Source: Symsagittifera roscoffensis
Lineage: Eukaryota > Xenacoelomorpha > Acoela > Convolutidae
Direction of reading: 5' to 3'
Assembly (NCBI RefSeq): GCF_963678635.1
Contig: NW_026971079.1
Location: forward strand, 62,001-126,000
Length of the DNA: 64,000 nucleotides
The notes under the pieces were generated by a model that saw only the letters and a program-made list of their open reading frames with translations, was not told the DNA's origin and searched no databases. Positions 1 to 11,137 of the stretch are shown here, piece by piece (the first letter of the stretch is position 1; each line of letters opens with the position of its first letter). The translations under genes and the position numbers were made by a program.

Positions 1-1883
1 CTGAGCTTGGACCAACGGGAGCGGCTGCACCCGTTTCCATTGCCAGGGGCCCGAGGCAATTGGCGAGTGATTCGGGCACATTACCCCTCACTCTGCCCCC
101 TCCAGTCGAACTGGTCCGAGCCAGTGAGCTGGTTGTTCTCAATTCTTGCTCCATTTCCCCTACCTGCGTCTGGAACACGTCGTTTATCCAGCGTCTCCCT
201 TGCTGGTTGTTGAAATGTATACCACCTCCGGTGAGCGCGAGATGATCAATCATGCGCAGCATGTTCTCAAGATGCATAAGTCGCAGCTCGCTGGGATTGC
301 TTCTCACCAGACTGCGGGTCATCTCGTTCCACCGGGTCACGTTGCCGTTCATAAAATCCGCCACTGGCGTGCCCACCGCCGGGTTCTGCGGTATCGTGCA
401 CAACACTACGAGTCTGGGCCTGTATTTTTCCTTCAGTTCGTTCAGAAGGCAGACCAGTAGGGGCTCCCACTTGCCCTCTGAGGTTACAGGGGCCCTCGAG
501 ACGTCATTCGTCCCGAGCATTATCACCAACGTGTCTAGATGATCCTCGCCCTGGAACTCCATCATCTTGATGACCTGAGCCACGGAAGCTCCTCCAAAAG
601 ATAGAACAGTAGTCTGACCGTTGACAAAGATCTCAATCAGATCCCTCACTAATTTATCTCCTACAACCAAATGACAAATCCCTGGGGGAATTGCCTGGTT
701 GCTTATGGCGGCGTTCCAACCAATTCCATTCAAACAAGCTCGAGGATGCTGCGCGGCTACTTGCACGAACTGATTGCAAACCGTTAGGTTCTTCCTGATG
801 TCAACTACGTGGGCTTTCTGAGTCGCTCCGCCATGCGCAGTCCCCGTTGGTACTATGGCTCGGGGTATTCGCTCCGAGCTACTTGAGGAACGATCAAGGC
901 GTTGGGAAGGGACGACCTTACTCAGCGTCCGGCCAGTGGTCCTGATGATCTCATTCACTGCTGCTCTGGCCACCTGACTGAACGACTCTTGAAACTGGGG
1001 AGCCAGATAGGTATCTGAAGGATCCGGTATCGTGTTTCTCGGGTTCGGAGCAGACTGTGATGTCTGCTGAGGAGCCTCGGGCTCTCTCGGTGCGCACAGA
1101 TCCTGTGCCTTCGTTCTGGGACGTGTGTCCCTGGATCTCTCCGAGGAGTTCATCGTCGCCAGAACCTCCGGTGACACTTGGCTCACCCTTGCCATATATA
1201 GCTCCTTCAGGTGTTTTATCTCTTCTTCCTTGAAGGCCATTTGCAGATCTTCGAACTTCTTTTTCCATTCGTCTCTTTCTAGAGCTATTGCTCTGTACTC
1301 CTGCAGCTTGGCACACAGCTCGCTCTGATCCTTATTCTTCATCTCCAACGTCTCGATCGTCTCCGAGGTCTGGATCTCTACCTCGTTCATCCTCACCCTC
1401 TTCAGTGGAGGGGCAGCTGTTGGAGAATCTACTGAGTGTGACGGGCCCGGTCCATCACGTAGTCTCTTTGCTCCGATGAGCGGCTGTACTGGTTGGGCAT
1501 CTCACCTAGCCGGTGATGGCGGAGCTGTACTGGTTGGGCATCTACATTGAACAGGTAGGGGCATCTCACCTAGCCGGTGATCCCTCTGCTCGCCTAGTCG
1601 CGGCTGACGAGCCAAGTCGTGACCAGACCTTTCTCCTCGCCGCCATCGCATTAGTCGGTTTCGATCTCTCTCGGCGGTCCCGGACTCACCCAAGGCCATC
1701 TACATCCGTGGGGCGATTCCCTCGACCCTCTCGTCCTAACGCGTTGAGGAGCGCGACCACAAACATCGCCAGTCCCGGGTCTTCTTGTGCAAAGTCACAG
1801 TAAATCAGCCGCTGATATATCTCGTCCAGTGTCGCTCCTAGACTCGCTGAGAGGAATTCCATCAAATCATTCGTGTCACCCAT
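1..1883 (-). pseudogene. SGNH/GDSL-hydrolase-like reading frame, 3' truncated, frameshifted
   Basis: A long open frame runs down from about 1490 through base 1, with a probable N-terminal part (start near 1883, beginning MGDTNDLMEF) in other frames at 1502-1883. It has a coiled-coil-like charged segment (about 1200-1390), a Ser/Pro-rich linker, then an SGNH-like fold: the block I region reads VVGDKLVRDL, block II LSFGGAS, block III MLGTNDVSR, block V GGGIHFN. The family normally has GDS and D-x-x-H at blocks I and V. Here the nucleophile Ser is Lys and the Asp is Gly, so hydrolase activity is unlikely. Breaks are a frameshift near 1690 and a small duplication at 1484-1581. SGNH domains occur in several retrotransposon proteins. 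Its role here is unknown. Confidence 0.6.
1484..1581. repeat. Short tandem duplication inside the SGNH-like frame
   Basis: CTGTACTGGTTGGGCAT occurs at 1484-1500 and 1525-1541, and GCATCTCACCTAGCCGGTGA occurs at 1498-1517 and again at 1561-1580. The duplication puts stops in the frame and separates the N-terminal part from the long open frame below 1490. Confidence 0.8.
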
Positions 1884-2895
1884 CTTCCTATAGTTTATCC
1901 TTCGTCGTAGTGTCCCTTTTGACTTGTTAAATTCAATAAACAAAATGAATCAATCAAGATCTAAAAAGCAAGTCACGACCTAAAACCATCCTTTCATGCC
2001 GTTTCATTTCTAGGGTAAAACATCATTCACATCTTTTAAAAACGATCCATTGAAATTTTTTTTTGTTCTTGATTTAAAAACTAGCACCAAGGTGGATCGT
2101 CTACCTGTAACCTTATCAAGATAACACAAATGAGCGCTGTCACCTTCAGTACCTGGAGTGTTCCAGGTATCTTATGATACAAACATCACATAAAACATAA
2201 CCTAACAATAACATAACACATAGACGTCACATATTCACACTGTTACATAAAACATGATCCCTAGTAGCTAACCTAAGACTTAATATTAATACCTATACAG
2301 TGAACTTGATAAAAACCACTCATCGCCGAATGCAACTCCTAGCATACGCTCAGATAGTATTTTTTATGTAAGTAAACCTCTATGTCAGTTTCCGAAAATA
2401 TCACGTGTACAAGGGCATATAACTCTCTCGGATGTAGCTTTTCTATTGGGATCATAGACTGGTAACTAGAGAGAGGTCACTGCTCTCTCAACCAGAAAAT
2501 CCCTAAGTCGAGTCAAGGCCAATTCCAAGCTCTCTGGATTTACGTGTTGCTTATCAGTGGTCTTGGTGACCAGGAAACACAAATGTTTCCCTGGTATCTG
2601 TGATGCAACAGGGGGCAGTGCTATCATCCCTCTGTTTCCATAAAAACTCTATATTCTTAAGCTCTCTTCTCAAGTCAGCCGGGCCTCTGTTTCCATAGAA
2701 AGATGCCTCTGTTTCCATAAAAACTCTATATTCTTATGCTCTCTTCTCAAGTCAGCCGCTAGTGCTGTTCTGAAGCTTACATCCGCGGGTATCGCTATAG
2801 CGCATGTACGTTCCGTGAGTATGAAATCGTTGTCCGTTATGACAAAATTGTTTGAATAATGGTTCGGTAGGTCAAAATAAGATTCAAAAATTTGT
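1884..2895. other. Non-coding spacer between pol tail and SGNH frame
   Basis: AT-rich sequence with no convincing protein similarity. A short minus-strand frame (2670-2927) is possible, but I do not recognise it and would not call it a gene. It contains the tandem duplication at 2629-2758. Confidence 0.5.
2629..2758. repeat. Imperfect 53-bp tandem duplication
   Basis: A 53-bp unit beginning CCTCTGTTTCCATAAAAACT is at 2629-2681 and again at 2706-2758, with a third partial start (CCTCTGTTTCCATA) at 2684-2697 between them. Confidence 0.85.
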
Positions 2896-3801
2896 CTAAA
2901 AGGTATTTTTTTTAGCGTTCTCGCCATCTGTTTCCAGTTCTCCGGCTTTTCTTGCCGATTTTAATTTTTTAATGATCAGATTTTCGATGTGGGTGAGTCC
3001 TACTACCACTCCCCGTACAAAAATATACATCGACGTCCCCGTCGACCGCCCAAAGTCGAGCAGATCGAGGTTGGATTGGAGGGCCAACTAGAGCGATCCA
3101 GTTGGACTCGTATTGTCATGGCTGACGTATTTGATGCCGTCTTTATCGACGACCTGAATCGTCATGATTGTCTCTTTATGATCTGCCGGCAGATCATGGA
3201 GCCATTCGAGCACTCGCAAGTTCGTTAGTTTTTGCTCATGAGTCTGCTCCGCCTCTGGTTCGAACTCTACTTCTGGTTCGGAGCGATCGTCCTGATCCAT
3301 GTCATTCACCAAGTCGATCTCTTTTGGCACCGCTACTTCATCCAGTCCTACCAGCGAGTCCATCATATCACTCAAAACTATCCTGTCTATGACGAAATCC
3401 TCGCCATACGGGTTGAAATTTTTCTTGTTCCTTCCTTTCGTGCCCTGCCGTGTCTCCATGGCGAAGGGAAGGTCAGGCTGTACTCCATTGTCAATTTCAG
3501 TTTGTTCTGGGCAGTCCCAGTCCTCTTCGACATAAGGTAGAGTTTCGTCGTCCACCTCCACTTGCTCGGTCAACTCCAGGTCCAGTGGCAGATCGCAATT
3601 ATCCACCACCTCATTCCCGTCGTTTTTGTCACACGTACCCCTATTCATTCTCTCACAAGCAGGATCCACTATCAAATAGTCTCCCTCTTGCATGACCGCT
3701 GGGATGCACCAGTCCTCTGATGAGGCATTGTGCGGTTTGATGTTTTCGTAATGAGCTGCTCTTCCGGTGCTCAATCGACAAAAACGACCTCCTTGGTGCA
3801 C
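2896..3801 (-). pseudogene. pol: Pol C-terminal acidic tail, copy A
   Basis: The open stretch 3088-3801 encodes an acidic, Glu/Asp-rich domain starting HQGGRFCRLSTGRAAHYENI, the usual kind of sequence that follows the GPF/chromo-like end of a Gypsy integrase. It ends after a lost segment. Its continuation (NLDLLDFGRSTGTSMYIFV) is in another frame at 2896-3087. It is the same domain as 4366-5250. The function of the acidic tail is unknown. Confidence 0.6.
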
Positions 3802-3864
3802 TTCTGTTATTTGAAATGGGCCGCGCCATTTTTTAAAATAAATGTTTGGTTCCTTTTGGTGGAA

Positions 3865-4330
3865 CTACTTCCTGGAACACCCAGACGTAATCGCTGACTG
3901 AGTAGGCTTTTGCATCTGCAGTCTTTTTATCAAATCCCCTCTTTTGTCTAATTTACGCCTGTTGCGTGTTCCGCCTGCATAAATCATTGAGGTCCTGCTG
4001 CCTTCTGATAACATCACGCACGTACGTTTGTGGTGCTGTTTTCTTCCCTTCATACTCAGGGTAGAAGAACGGCAACGGAAGAGCTTTTTCCTGACCAGTT
4101 AGCATCATATGCGGACTTATTCCCGTGGTGGAATGCTCTGTGCTGTTGTAAGCTCCCATCACTTGCGGCAAGTGTCTATCCCAGTGATCCATGTAGGGTG
4201 AGCAATAAACTCTCAACATGGATACCAGCGTGTGATTTTGCCTTTCAACTAGGCCATTCGTTTGTGGGTGATAAGTGGTCGAGTGGGCCTGTGCAACCTG
4301 CGATCTCTTCATTAACTCCTTCGTGAGGTT
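3865..4330 (-). pseudogene. pol: Integrase C-terminal half, copy A
   Basis: On the minus strand this carries STTYHPQTNGLVERQNHTL, the segment holding the third catalytic residue (E) of the DDE integrase, then the downstream helices. The open frame runs without a stop from the tail of copy B (4849) across the duplication junction near 4350 into this copy, ending at 3953. That fusion frame comes from the tandem duplication and is not an ancestral gene. Confidence 0.7.
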
Positions 4331-5343
4331 GAGTCCTTCGTGAGGGTGAGTCCCCACATTTTCGATGTGGGTGAGTCCTACTACCACTCCCCGGACAAAA
4401 ATATACATCGACGTCCCCGTCGATCGCCCAAAGTCGAGCAGATCGAGGTTGGATTGCGGAACGCGTAGAGGGCCAACTGGAGCGATCCAGTTGGACTCGG
4501 TTTTGTCATGGCTGACGTATTTGATGCCGTCTTTATCGACGACCTGAATCGTCATGATTGTCTCTTTATGATCTGCCGGCAAATCATGGAGCCATTCGAG
4601 CACTCGCAAGTTCGTTAGTTTTTGCTCATGAGTCTGCTCCGCCTCTGGTTCGAACTCTACTTCTGGTTCGGAGCGATCGTCCTGATCCATGTCATTCACC
4701 AAGTCGATCTCTTTTGGCACCGCTACTTCATCCAGTCCTACCAGCGAGTCCATCATATCACTCAAAACTATCCTGTCTATGACGAAATCCTCGCCATACG
4801 GGTTGAAATTTTTCTTGTTCCTTCCTCTCGTGCCCTGCCGTGTCTCCATGGTGAAATGAAGGTCAGGCTGTACTCCTTTGTCAATTTCAGTTTGTTCTGG
4901 GCAGTCTCAGTCCTCTTCGGCATAAGGTAGAGTTTCGTCGTCCACCTCCACTCGCTCGGTCAACTCCAGGTCCAGTGGCAGATCGCAATTATCCACCACC
5001 TCATTCCCGTCGTTTTTGTCACGCGTACCCCTATTCATTCTCTTCACAAGCAGGATCCACTATCAAATAGTCTCCCTCTTGCATGTCCGCTGGGATGCAC
5101 CAGTCCTCTGCTGAGGCATTGTGCGGTTTGATGTTTTCGTAATGAGCTGCTCTTCCGGTGCTCAATCGACAAAAACGACCTCCTTGGTGCACTTCTGTTA
5201 TTTGAAATGGGCCGCGCCATTTTTTAAAATAAATGTTTGGTTCCTTTTGGTGGAACTACTTCCTGGAACACCCAGACGTAATCGCCGACTGAGTAGGCTT
5301 TTGCATCTGCAGTCTTTTTATCAAATCCCCTTTTTTGTCTAAT
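4331..5343 (-). pseudogene. pol: Pol C-terminal acidic tail, copy B
   Basis: Second copy of the acidic tail. The part 4366-4849 is open (starting METRQGTRGRNKKNF) and the part 4850-5250 is frameshifted relative to copy A by single-base differences. It follows directly on the integrase end at 5344 on the minus strand, so this is probably the original position of the tail. Confidence 0.6.
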
Positions 5344-6162
5344 TTACGCCTGTTGCGTGTTCCTCCTGCATAAATCATTGAGGTCCTGCTGCCTTCTGAT
5401 AACATCACGCACGTACGTTTGTGGTGCTGTTTTCTTCCCTTCATACTCAGGGTAGAAGAACGGCCACGGAAGAGCTTTTTCCTGACCAGTTAGCATCATA
5501 TGCGGACTTATTCCCGTGGTGGAATGCTCTGTGCTGTTGTAAGCTCCCATCACTTGCGGCAAGTGTCTATCCCAGTGATCCATGTAGGGTGAGCAATAAA
5601 CTCTCAACATGGATACCAGCGTGTGATTTTGCCTTTCAACTAGGCCATTCGTTTGTGGGTGATAAGTGGTCGAGTGGGCCTGTGCAACCTGCGATCTGTT
5701 CATTAACTCCTTCGTGAGATCGCCCATGAATGCTTTGCCATTGTCCGATTAGAATGTGATGGGGCAGCCGCGCCTCGCTATCCACACATTTATCAAGTGA
5801 TTGCACTTTTCATCCGCTGATGCTGTCATGCAGGGGGCTGCCTCTGCATATTTTGTGAAATGATCGATCATTACCAGCACCTGATTGTAGCCCGTGGCTG
5901 TCATGCATATCTTCTGATGATCAATTTGCACTACTTCGTTGAATCCCGATGACTCTATTGACTGCAGAGGGAACCTTAGTTTCCTGGGATCCTTCGCCTG
6001 TTGACACGACAAGCGTGCAGAGATCCACTTTTCACACGCATTCTTCAAACCAGGCCATTCGAATCGTTTCTGTATCCTGTTGTACACTATGTCCACGCCT
6101 TGATGGCCCATCTGATCATGTGAACGAAAGAGCAATTCGGTCTGGTATAACTGTGGCAACAC
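5344..6162 (-). pseudogene. pol: Gypsy integrase: HHCC zinc-binding and DDE catalytic core
   Basis: The minus-strand frame 5749-6162 begins with a zinc-binding region (HDQMGHQG, then C-x2-C as SCQQA) and the start of the core, with VQIDHQKICM holding the first catalytic Asp and VMIDHFTKYAEA following. A TAA stop near 5750 lies between GCPITF and SDNGKAFMGDL, which carries the second Asp. The rest (5344-5727) contains TNGLVERQNHTL with the catalytic Glu. All catalytic residues are visible, but the frame is interrupted once. It would insert cDNA into the genome if intact. Confidence 0.85.
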
Positions 6163-6219
6163 TATTGAATTATACTTGTAAAGAACCTTGTTCTCTTCCT
6201 TGCGTTTACAGGCTACGAT

Positions 6220-7105
6220 TCAGTTTTTGTTCAGGTACAACAGATCTTTTCTCTTCGTGTAAAATTGCTTCAAAATCGTATAGTTGTCTTCCTCTAAATC
6301 TCCTTTGTCAGGTGCCCCGTTCTCAATCCATCTTTTCAGATTGCTCGTCATTCTATCATTTCTATGAGCCCTTAGGAGATCCGACAGCCGGTATCTGGCT
6401 TTCAGATATGTCTTTACCACGTTCAATTGTCCGCTTATTACCTCCGGGGCGTGGGTATCATCCATCAACTTGACACACCATATCTTCTTCAATTCAAAAG
6501 TATTGCTTCCTGCACAGATGGCTCCAGATTGGTACGGACGACCGTACCATGTTGCGGTAATCTGGTTGGGTGTACGACACCGCTATCAGTTCAATATCAT
6601 CTGCGGCATTGTCCCCTACAGTGCCCTCCTCATCAGAAGTATACCTGTCTCTGTCCGGGTCCTGATGCATTTCCCGGTCCAGCCCGCGCTGTTTCTATTC
6701 CACCAACAAGGAATTGATCGCAATCTCCGAAAGATCAGAATTGGAAGTAGTCTCCGAGTACTGGAATGGAATGTGTTCTCCCAGGACTGGGGCCTCGAGT
6801 CATCACTCGAGCCGATGGATTCCACATCATTATGTTCCGATCTGTCTGTGATGTTTCTCGACTCCTCAGACAAAACTTTGTCCCTTGGTCGCTCTGAACC
6901 CGGCTCCCCGGACAACATTCTGTACTTTGGTTGTCCCAACATTGTCTCCACGGATAAGTCGTCCTTTACGGGCTCGAAAGTGCCTGTGTCTCCGGACATT
7001 GTCTCGTCCCCGGATGAACGATCCAAGCTCGGTTCGTACTCTTCCCTTGCATCCGTAAATTGTACTTTTCTCGTGAAGCTAGATTTCGACTTGACCCTGA
7101 CTTCT
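6220..7105 (-). pseudogene. pol: Linker between RNase H and integrase, acidic
   Basis: Minus-strand open stretches 6616-7161 and 6220-6492 encode a Ser/Glu-rich linker with recurring MSGD/LSGE-type motifs, followed by a segment ending KRKDLLYLNKN just before the integrase zinc domain. At least one frameshift lies between them. No catalytic motif is seen. Confidence 0.5.
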
Positions 7106-8084
7106 TCAGTAGCTTGGAACTGGGTCGATGTCCCACGTTCTGTGATTGAAGTCCTCAACAAGACATCCTTTCGGCATTGAGTTCACAAGCTGGTTCACTA
7201 TCGACCGGCGATCCCGTTCAACATCGCGACTTAGAATGCTCACTTGCCTCTTCTCCGTTCTCTCAGTGACGGTCAACCGTTGGATGGTTTCCATCCACTC
7301 ACGATCATGCCTGTCCACTTTTCTATCCAGCAAGTCACGGAGCTTCCCCATGACGTCCGGCGCCACGTTCAATGTCCTATTTAGCAGGGCTATGCTGTTT
7401 ATACCCACCCTGGTAAGCTCTTGCTGCACCAGATTGGATCGGACTAGCAGATCCAGCGGGACAGGATCACCCCTGGTCGATACTTTTATTTCAGCGGCCG
7501 TCTCCACCGGAAGTTCAGAGTGTCCTGGTATGGGGTGCCCTGACTTGTCCAGCCACCTGGTGAGTGGTAGTTTATCGTAGATCTCCTTATCTAGAAATGA
7601 AAATCCGTCTTTGTTTTCTGCCTGATTGGCCTGCTTCTCTTCTAGGCGCTCATAGAATTCTGTCTTTTTACTGAGGCTATCAGCATTCTGGTGCTTGTCA
7701 CGGGTACGGTGCTCTATGATCATGTGGTATCCATCCAGGCGCATCCATCCAACCAATATAACTTTGGTTCCTCCAACCAAATTGGTCCATCCAACTTTGG
7801 TCCATCTATCCAACCAATATATTCATCCAACCAATATAACTTTGGTCCATCGAATAGGTTTTCAGCCAGGCAAGGGCACGATTATCCACGCGCAACTTGA
7901 ATGGAGCACTCCCCAAGTAGGCCCTGTATTTTCCCATTTCCGCTTTTGGTGCGCCATACTCCATCTCAGTATCGCTCAGGACCTTACTTCCATAGGCTAT
8001 CGGACGGAGAACCGTTCTCCCGTTCGACTCTTGCTCCTGGTGAAGTATAACTGATATTGCTTGATATCGCAACCACTGACGCAT
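7106..8084 (-). pseudogene. pol: RNase H domain and downstream linker
   Basis: The frame 7806-8084 has the Gypsy RNase H features VLRPIAYGSKVLSDTE, EYGAPKAEM and FKLRVDNRALAWL. The frame 7106-7813 continues with MIIEHRTRDKHQNADSLS, the typical end of the domain, and a long linker (DVMGKLRDLLDRKVDR and onwards). A minisatellite expansion at 7736-7860 separates the two frames. RNase H would remove the RNA strand during cDNA synthesis. Confidence 0.8.
7736..7860. repeat. Minisatellite inside the RNase H coding region
   Basis: Units of the type ATCCAACCAATATAACTTTG and GGTCCATCCAACTTT repeat about five times with variation. They sit where the RNase H frame should read from the IGRW-like motif into RLDGYHMI, so they look like local amplification of coding DNA. 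The reading frames differ on either side. Confidence 0.8.
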
Positions 8085-8904
8085 CCATGTCTAACACAAA
8101 CATCCCCTTCTCTGTTGTCATGCATGGGGTTTATCTTATCGGCGTATCCCTTGATGAATTCTCGATATTAGTTAGCAAACCCCAAAAAGCTCATCAGTTG
8201 TGTGTCTGTCTTAGGTGACTTCTAGGTCAAAACCGCCACGACCGCTTCGAGATCCGGTCTCACTCCATGCTTATCCACCAGGTGGCCCAGATATTTTATG
8301 GAGTCTCTGAGGATTTCATACATTGAGGGTTTACACTTCAGGCCCGCCTACTTCATGCAAGTAAACACCTCATCCAACCTCTCTATGTGATCCTCTAGGG
8401 TCGGCGTTGCAATCACGACATCATCGACATAACACATGATGAGGTTCCCGTATTTCTTTGTTACAATCGTGAGTGCCTGAGCCATAAGTCGCTGGAATGT
8501 GGCTGTCGCATTGCACAATCCGAACGGCATCCTCTTCCAATGGAACAATCCCAGCTCTCCCGATCTTGCTTTCTGAGTGGCACTTGTCAGAACGCAGAGC
8601 CTAAATCCAACGTCGTGAAGAACTTTGCGTCCCCCAGCTTGGAGAGGCTCTCGGGAAAAATCGAACAACTAGACAACCCATCATCTGTCTTCGACTTCAT
8701 TGAAAACAATTTCTTAGCAGATTTCAATTCATTTATTCTCTTCAGTATACATTCCTGTTTCGCGTGCAAGGGACATTTAGTTACATCAAACTTTTTCAAG
8801 TTCTCCACACTCTGAAAGTCTGTGTTCAGAGGCAATGCGTAGCCAAGTTTCTTTCCCCTCTGTATTGTCACCGTAATTGCTTCTGTGATCAACAACACAC
8901 TCAC
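8085..8904 (-). pseudogene. pol: Gypsy reverse transcriptase, internally deleted
   Basis: Motif A (FFTTLDLGSAF) lies in 8587-8904. Motif B (MPFGLCNATATFQRL) and motif C (MCYVDDVVIAT) lie in 8348-8668 in another frame. The fingers region expected before motif A (the YR-x-LN and TxxDxYPxP segments of Gypsy RTs) is missing: the sequence jumps from an unrelated-looking Lys-rich stretch directly to ESLSKLGDAKF. Further stops break the thumb at 8085-8347 (for example after DEVFTCMK). It would copy element RNA to cDNA, but cannot work in this copy. Confidence 0.85.
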
Positions 8905-9052
8905 ACACAGTCCGCTCTGAGTGAGTGAGAAAAGTCTTCCTAAAATAGCCGAGCTCTTACTATTTGATTTGGTACCAGACCCACCTGTCTGTCATTACTG
9001 AGTTTATTTAGATTCCTCATCCTAAACGTCGCTACCACGGCTTGGTTTGGTT

Positions 9053-9757
9053 TCAATCTAACTTTTCGATCCAGAAAAATTGGCACTTAGCCTGGTTAAT
9101 TAAGATCTTATTAAGAGGTTTCTTTTCATACTTCCTCTCAGGATCTTTGATCCTAATCAACCCGTCGTTGTGGTCGATCGTGACATCAAAGTTGCGTACG
9201 AAGTCCCTCCCCAGGATGAATTGGTCGGATTCGTCCAAATTTCCCACTATCAGGAAGCTCATTCAAAGATGTCTTCCTCCAAGCTGCAGTGATTTAATCG
9301 GGGTCCGCCCTGTCACATAGATTGCTCCCTGATTGGCAGCTGCCAGTCTGATGTTTGTCGGTATAAGATCCGACCTGTCAAAGCACATATCAGACCAGGT
9401 GCTGACTGGAATGACGCTGACCACTGCACCCGTGTCTAACAGTCCTTTTACTGAAAGTTGTCTGCCCTGCACATCTAGCACATGTGCTGCCAGATCGGCT
9501 CCGCAACCTATGTGGAACGCATCCTGTTCAAGCATGGCATTGTGCCCGATTCCTCGCACCTTCAGCTCTTCTTGACCAATGTGTATCCGGCCTATCTGAT
9601 CACTCGCATCAGTCACGTGAGCCTTCCTGTAGATATTAATGCCGTCCACATTCATCAGAATCGGATATGGGCCATGGACTTCGATGTAATGTCCATCCAG
9701 TCTCATTAGCCTTGGACCTCCTGTCGTGAGCAGCGCTCGCACCGCCCTGAAGTCCAA
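9053..9757 (-). pseudogene. pol: Aspartic protease region of Gypsy pol
   Basis: The frame 9263-9757 contains VKGLLDTGAVVSVIPVSTW, the D-T-G active-site motif of retroviral-type aspartic proteases with its flanking hydrophobic residues. The frame 9053-9262 holds the downstream half (FILGRDFVRNFDVTIDHNDG, the second conserved ILG-R-D-F segment). The two frames differ by an indel near 9262. It would process gag-pol. Confidence 0.8.
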
Positions 9758-9778
9758 CTCGGGATCCTTCTCCCTCAG

Positions 9779-10306
9779 TTAGTCCGCATAAATGTCCAGG
9801 TGTACCAGCGTGATCTCGGACGGTTCACTCAAGTTCTTGACCACCTGGTGTCCTGCGACCAAAATAATGGACATTATTTTCGTTCCTTCTTTCGTCATGC
9901 CAAAGTTTTTACCCGATATAACATTTAGCTTTAGTCCCGGCTTTCTAGATTCCTGCTTGTCTTCTTCTTTTGTTGTTTTCCCCGGAATGTCAAATTTTTC
10001 CCGAAGATCTGTGCTTTCCAGTTCCGACCTTACCCATTGTTCAACTTCCTTCGTGGCTAGCTCCTGTTGGACATTCTGTAACGCTGTCCTCGCCGCCAAG
10101 CCATAATCCACCTTGAGCGGGCCGGCCGACTCTGCCTCCAGGCTCGAGGCTACCACCTCATTAGGCAAGTTCTTCACCTTCTTAGTCGTAAAGGTGCTTG
10201 GTGTCGTTTCTTTTCTCCGAGACTCAGCCTCGTTCATCAGACGTGCTCGACTGGCTTTGACGCCTGAAAGCGCCTCTTCATGACGGGGATGTTTTGCGTC
10301 CGCCAC
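9779..10306 (-). pseudogene. Gag-protease linker of the Gypsy-like element
   Basis: A 175-residue minus-strand frame lies between the zinc knuckle and the protease. It is rich in Lys and Glu, has no catalytic motif, and ends EITLVHLDIYAD just before the protease frame. I do not recognise the domain. Its position suggests part of the gag-pol polyprotein. Confidence 0.4.
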
Positions 10307-10465
10307 TGTATCCCAAACTTAAATGCAATTCGACTTGAATTGTCCCTCAAAATTACAGAAGAAGCAACTCGGTCCATACTTCATTATGAGTCCTCTGACG
10401 TACACCTCATGGTCCTCGTCAGTCGCGTCAACGTCATCGAGAATGTGGCCTATTGCCTTCATGTT

Positions 10466-11080
10466 CTATTTGTAAGCAGAACAGGCGGAAACATGGTGGT
10501 CCATCGAGTAACAATTCGCACATGATCTCCTCTTATCCATGTCGTCACGAGGTCTGTACCAACTGGAGTTCGCGCCAGTGTTTGTTCCGCTGTAGTTGCC
10601 ATAATTGCTGTAACGGTTTTGCGCCCTCGGCTTTATGAGCACGTACTCACGCGACTCCATACGCAAATCATCGGGCGTGGGTACCTGGTCAAGCGACAGG
10701 GTGAAGTGTGTGGCTAGCATGGTTTTCAGCTCGTCACTCTTTACTCCATCCATGAACTTCGAGGCAATCGCTAAGTTCCGCTCCGTTCTTCTCTCATCGG
10801 GATTGCTTCTCCTTCTGAGTAATTCAAGGTCGTCCAAAAACTTGTCTATGAATTTGTCATCTCTTTGACGCCTCTTTTCGAACTTCACCATAGCCTGATG
10901 CCCTTGTACTCCAGAGCCAAAACGGTTCAGCAGGATGTCGAATATCTTGCGAGCGCTGTCTCGCTCATTGGCCCTTTTCGCCATCACACAATTTAGGGAG
11001 GTACCCTCCAGGTTGCTTGTCGGTGCGCTGCATTCCTGTTTCTTTGAGAGCGTCTCTTCTTCAAAGTGCAACTTCATCAC
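10466..11080 (-). pseudogene. gag: Gag capsid-nucleocapsid segment with zinc knuckle
   Basis: The frame includes a helical capsid-like stretch (MVKFEKRRQRDDKFIDKFL, LELLRRRSNPDERR, LTMLATHF-like helix) followed by a basic region and a retroviral-type zinc knuckle beginning CANCYSMDHHVSAC. Gag packages the RNA and forms the particle. It is open over 204 residues, but the links to the protease side and to the N-terminal gag are frameshifted. Confidence 0.7.
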
Positions 11081-11137
11081 CTCTATCTCGTCTTTGTATG
11101 ATTTCCGCTTTTTGAGTGTCCTTCTCGACCTCTCTCC

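Larger units (their letters stand above)
2980..5755. repeat. Two tandem copies of a ~1.38-kb unit (integrase C-terminus plus pol tail)
   Basis: The segment from about 2980 to 4365 is repeated at about 4366 to 5755 with only scattered differences. For example GATGTGGGTGAGTCC ends at 3000 and again at 4378, and the sequence around 3842 recurs at 5233. Small indels separate the copies (for example GCGGAACGCGTA, present near 4457 but absent near 3080). On the minus strand the pol gene therefore reads integrase end, tail, integrase end, tail. Confidence 0.9.
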
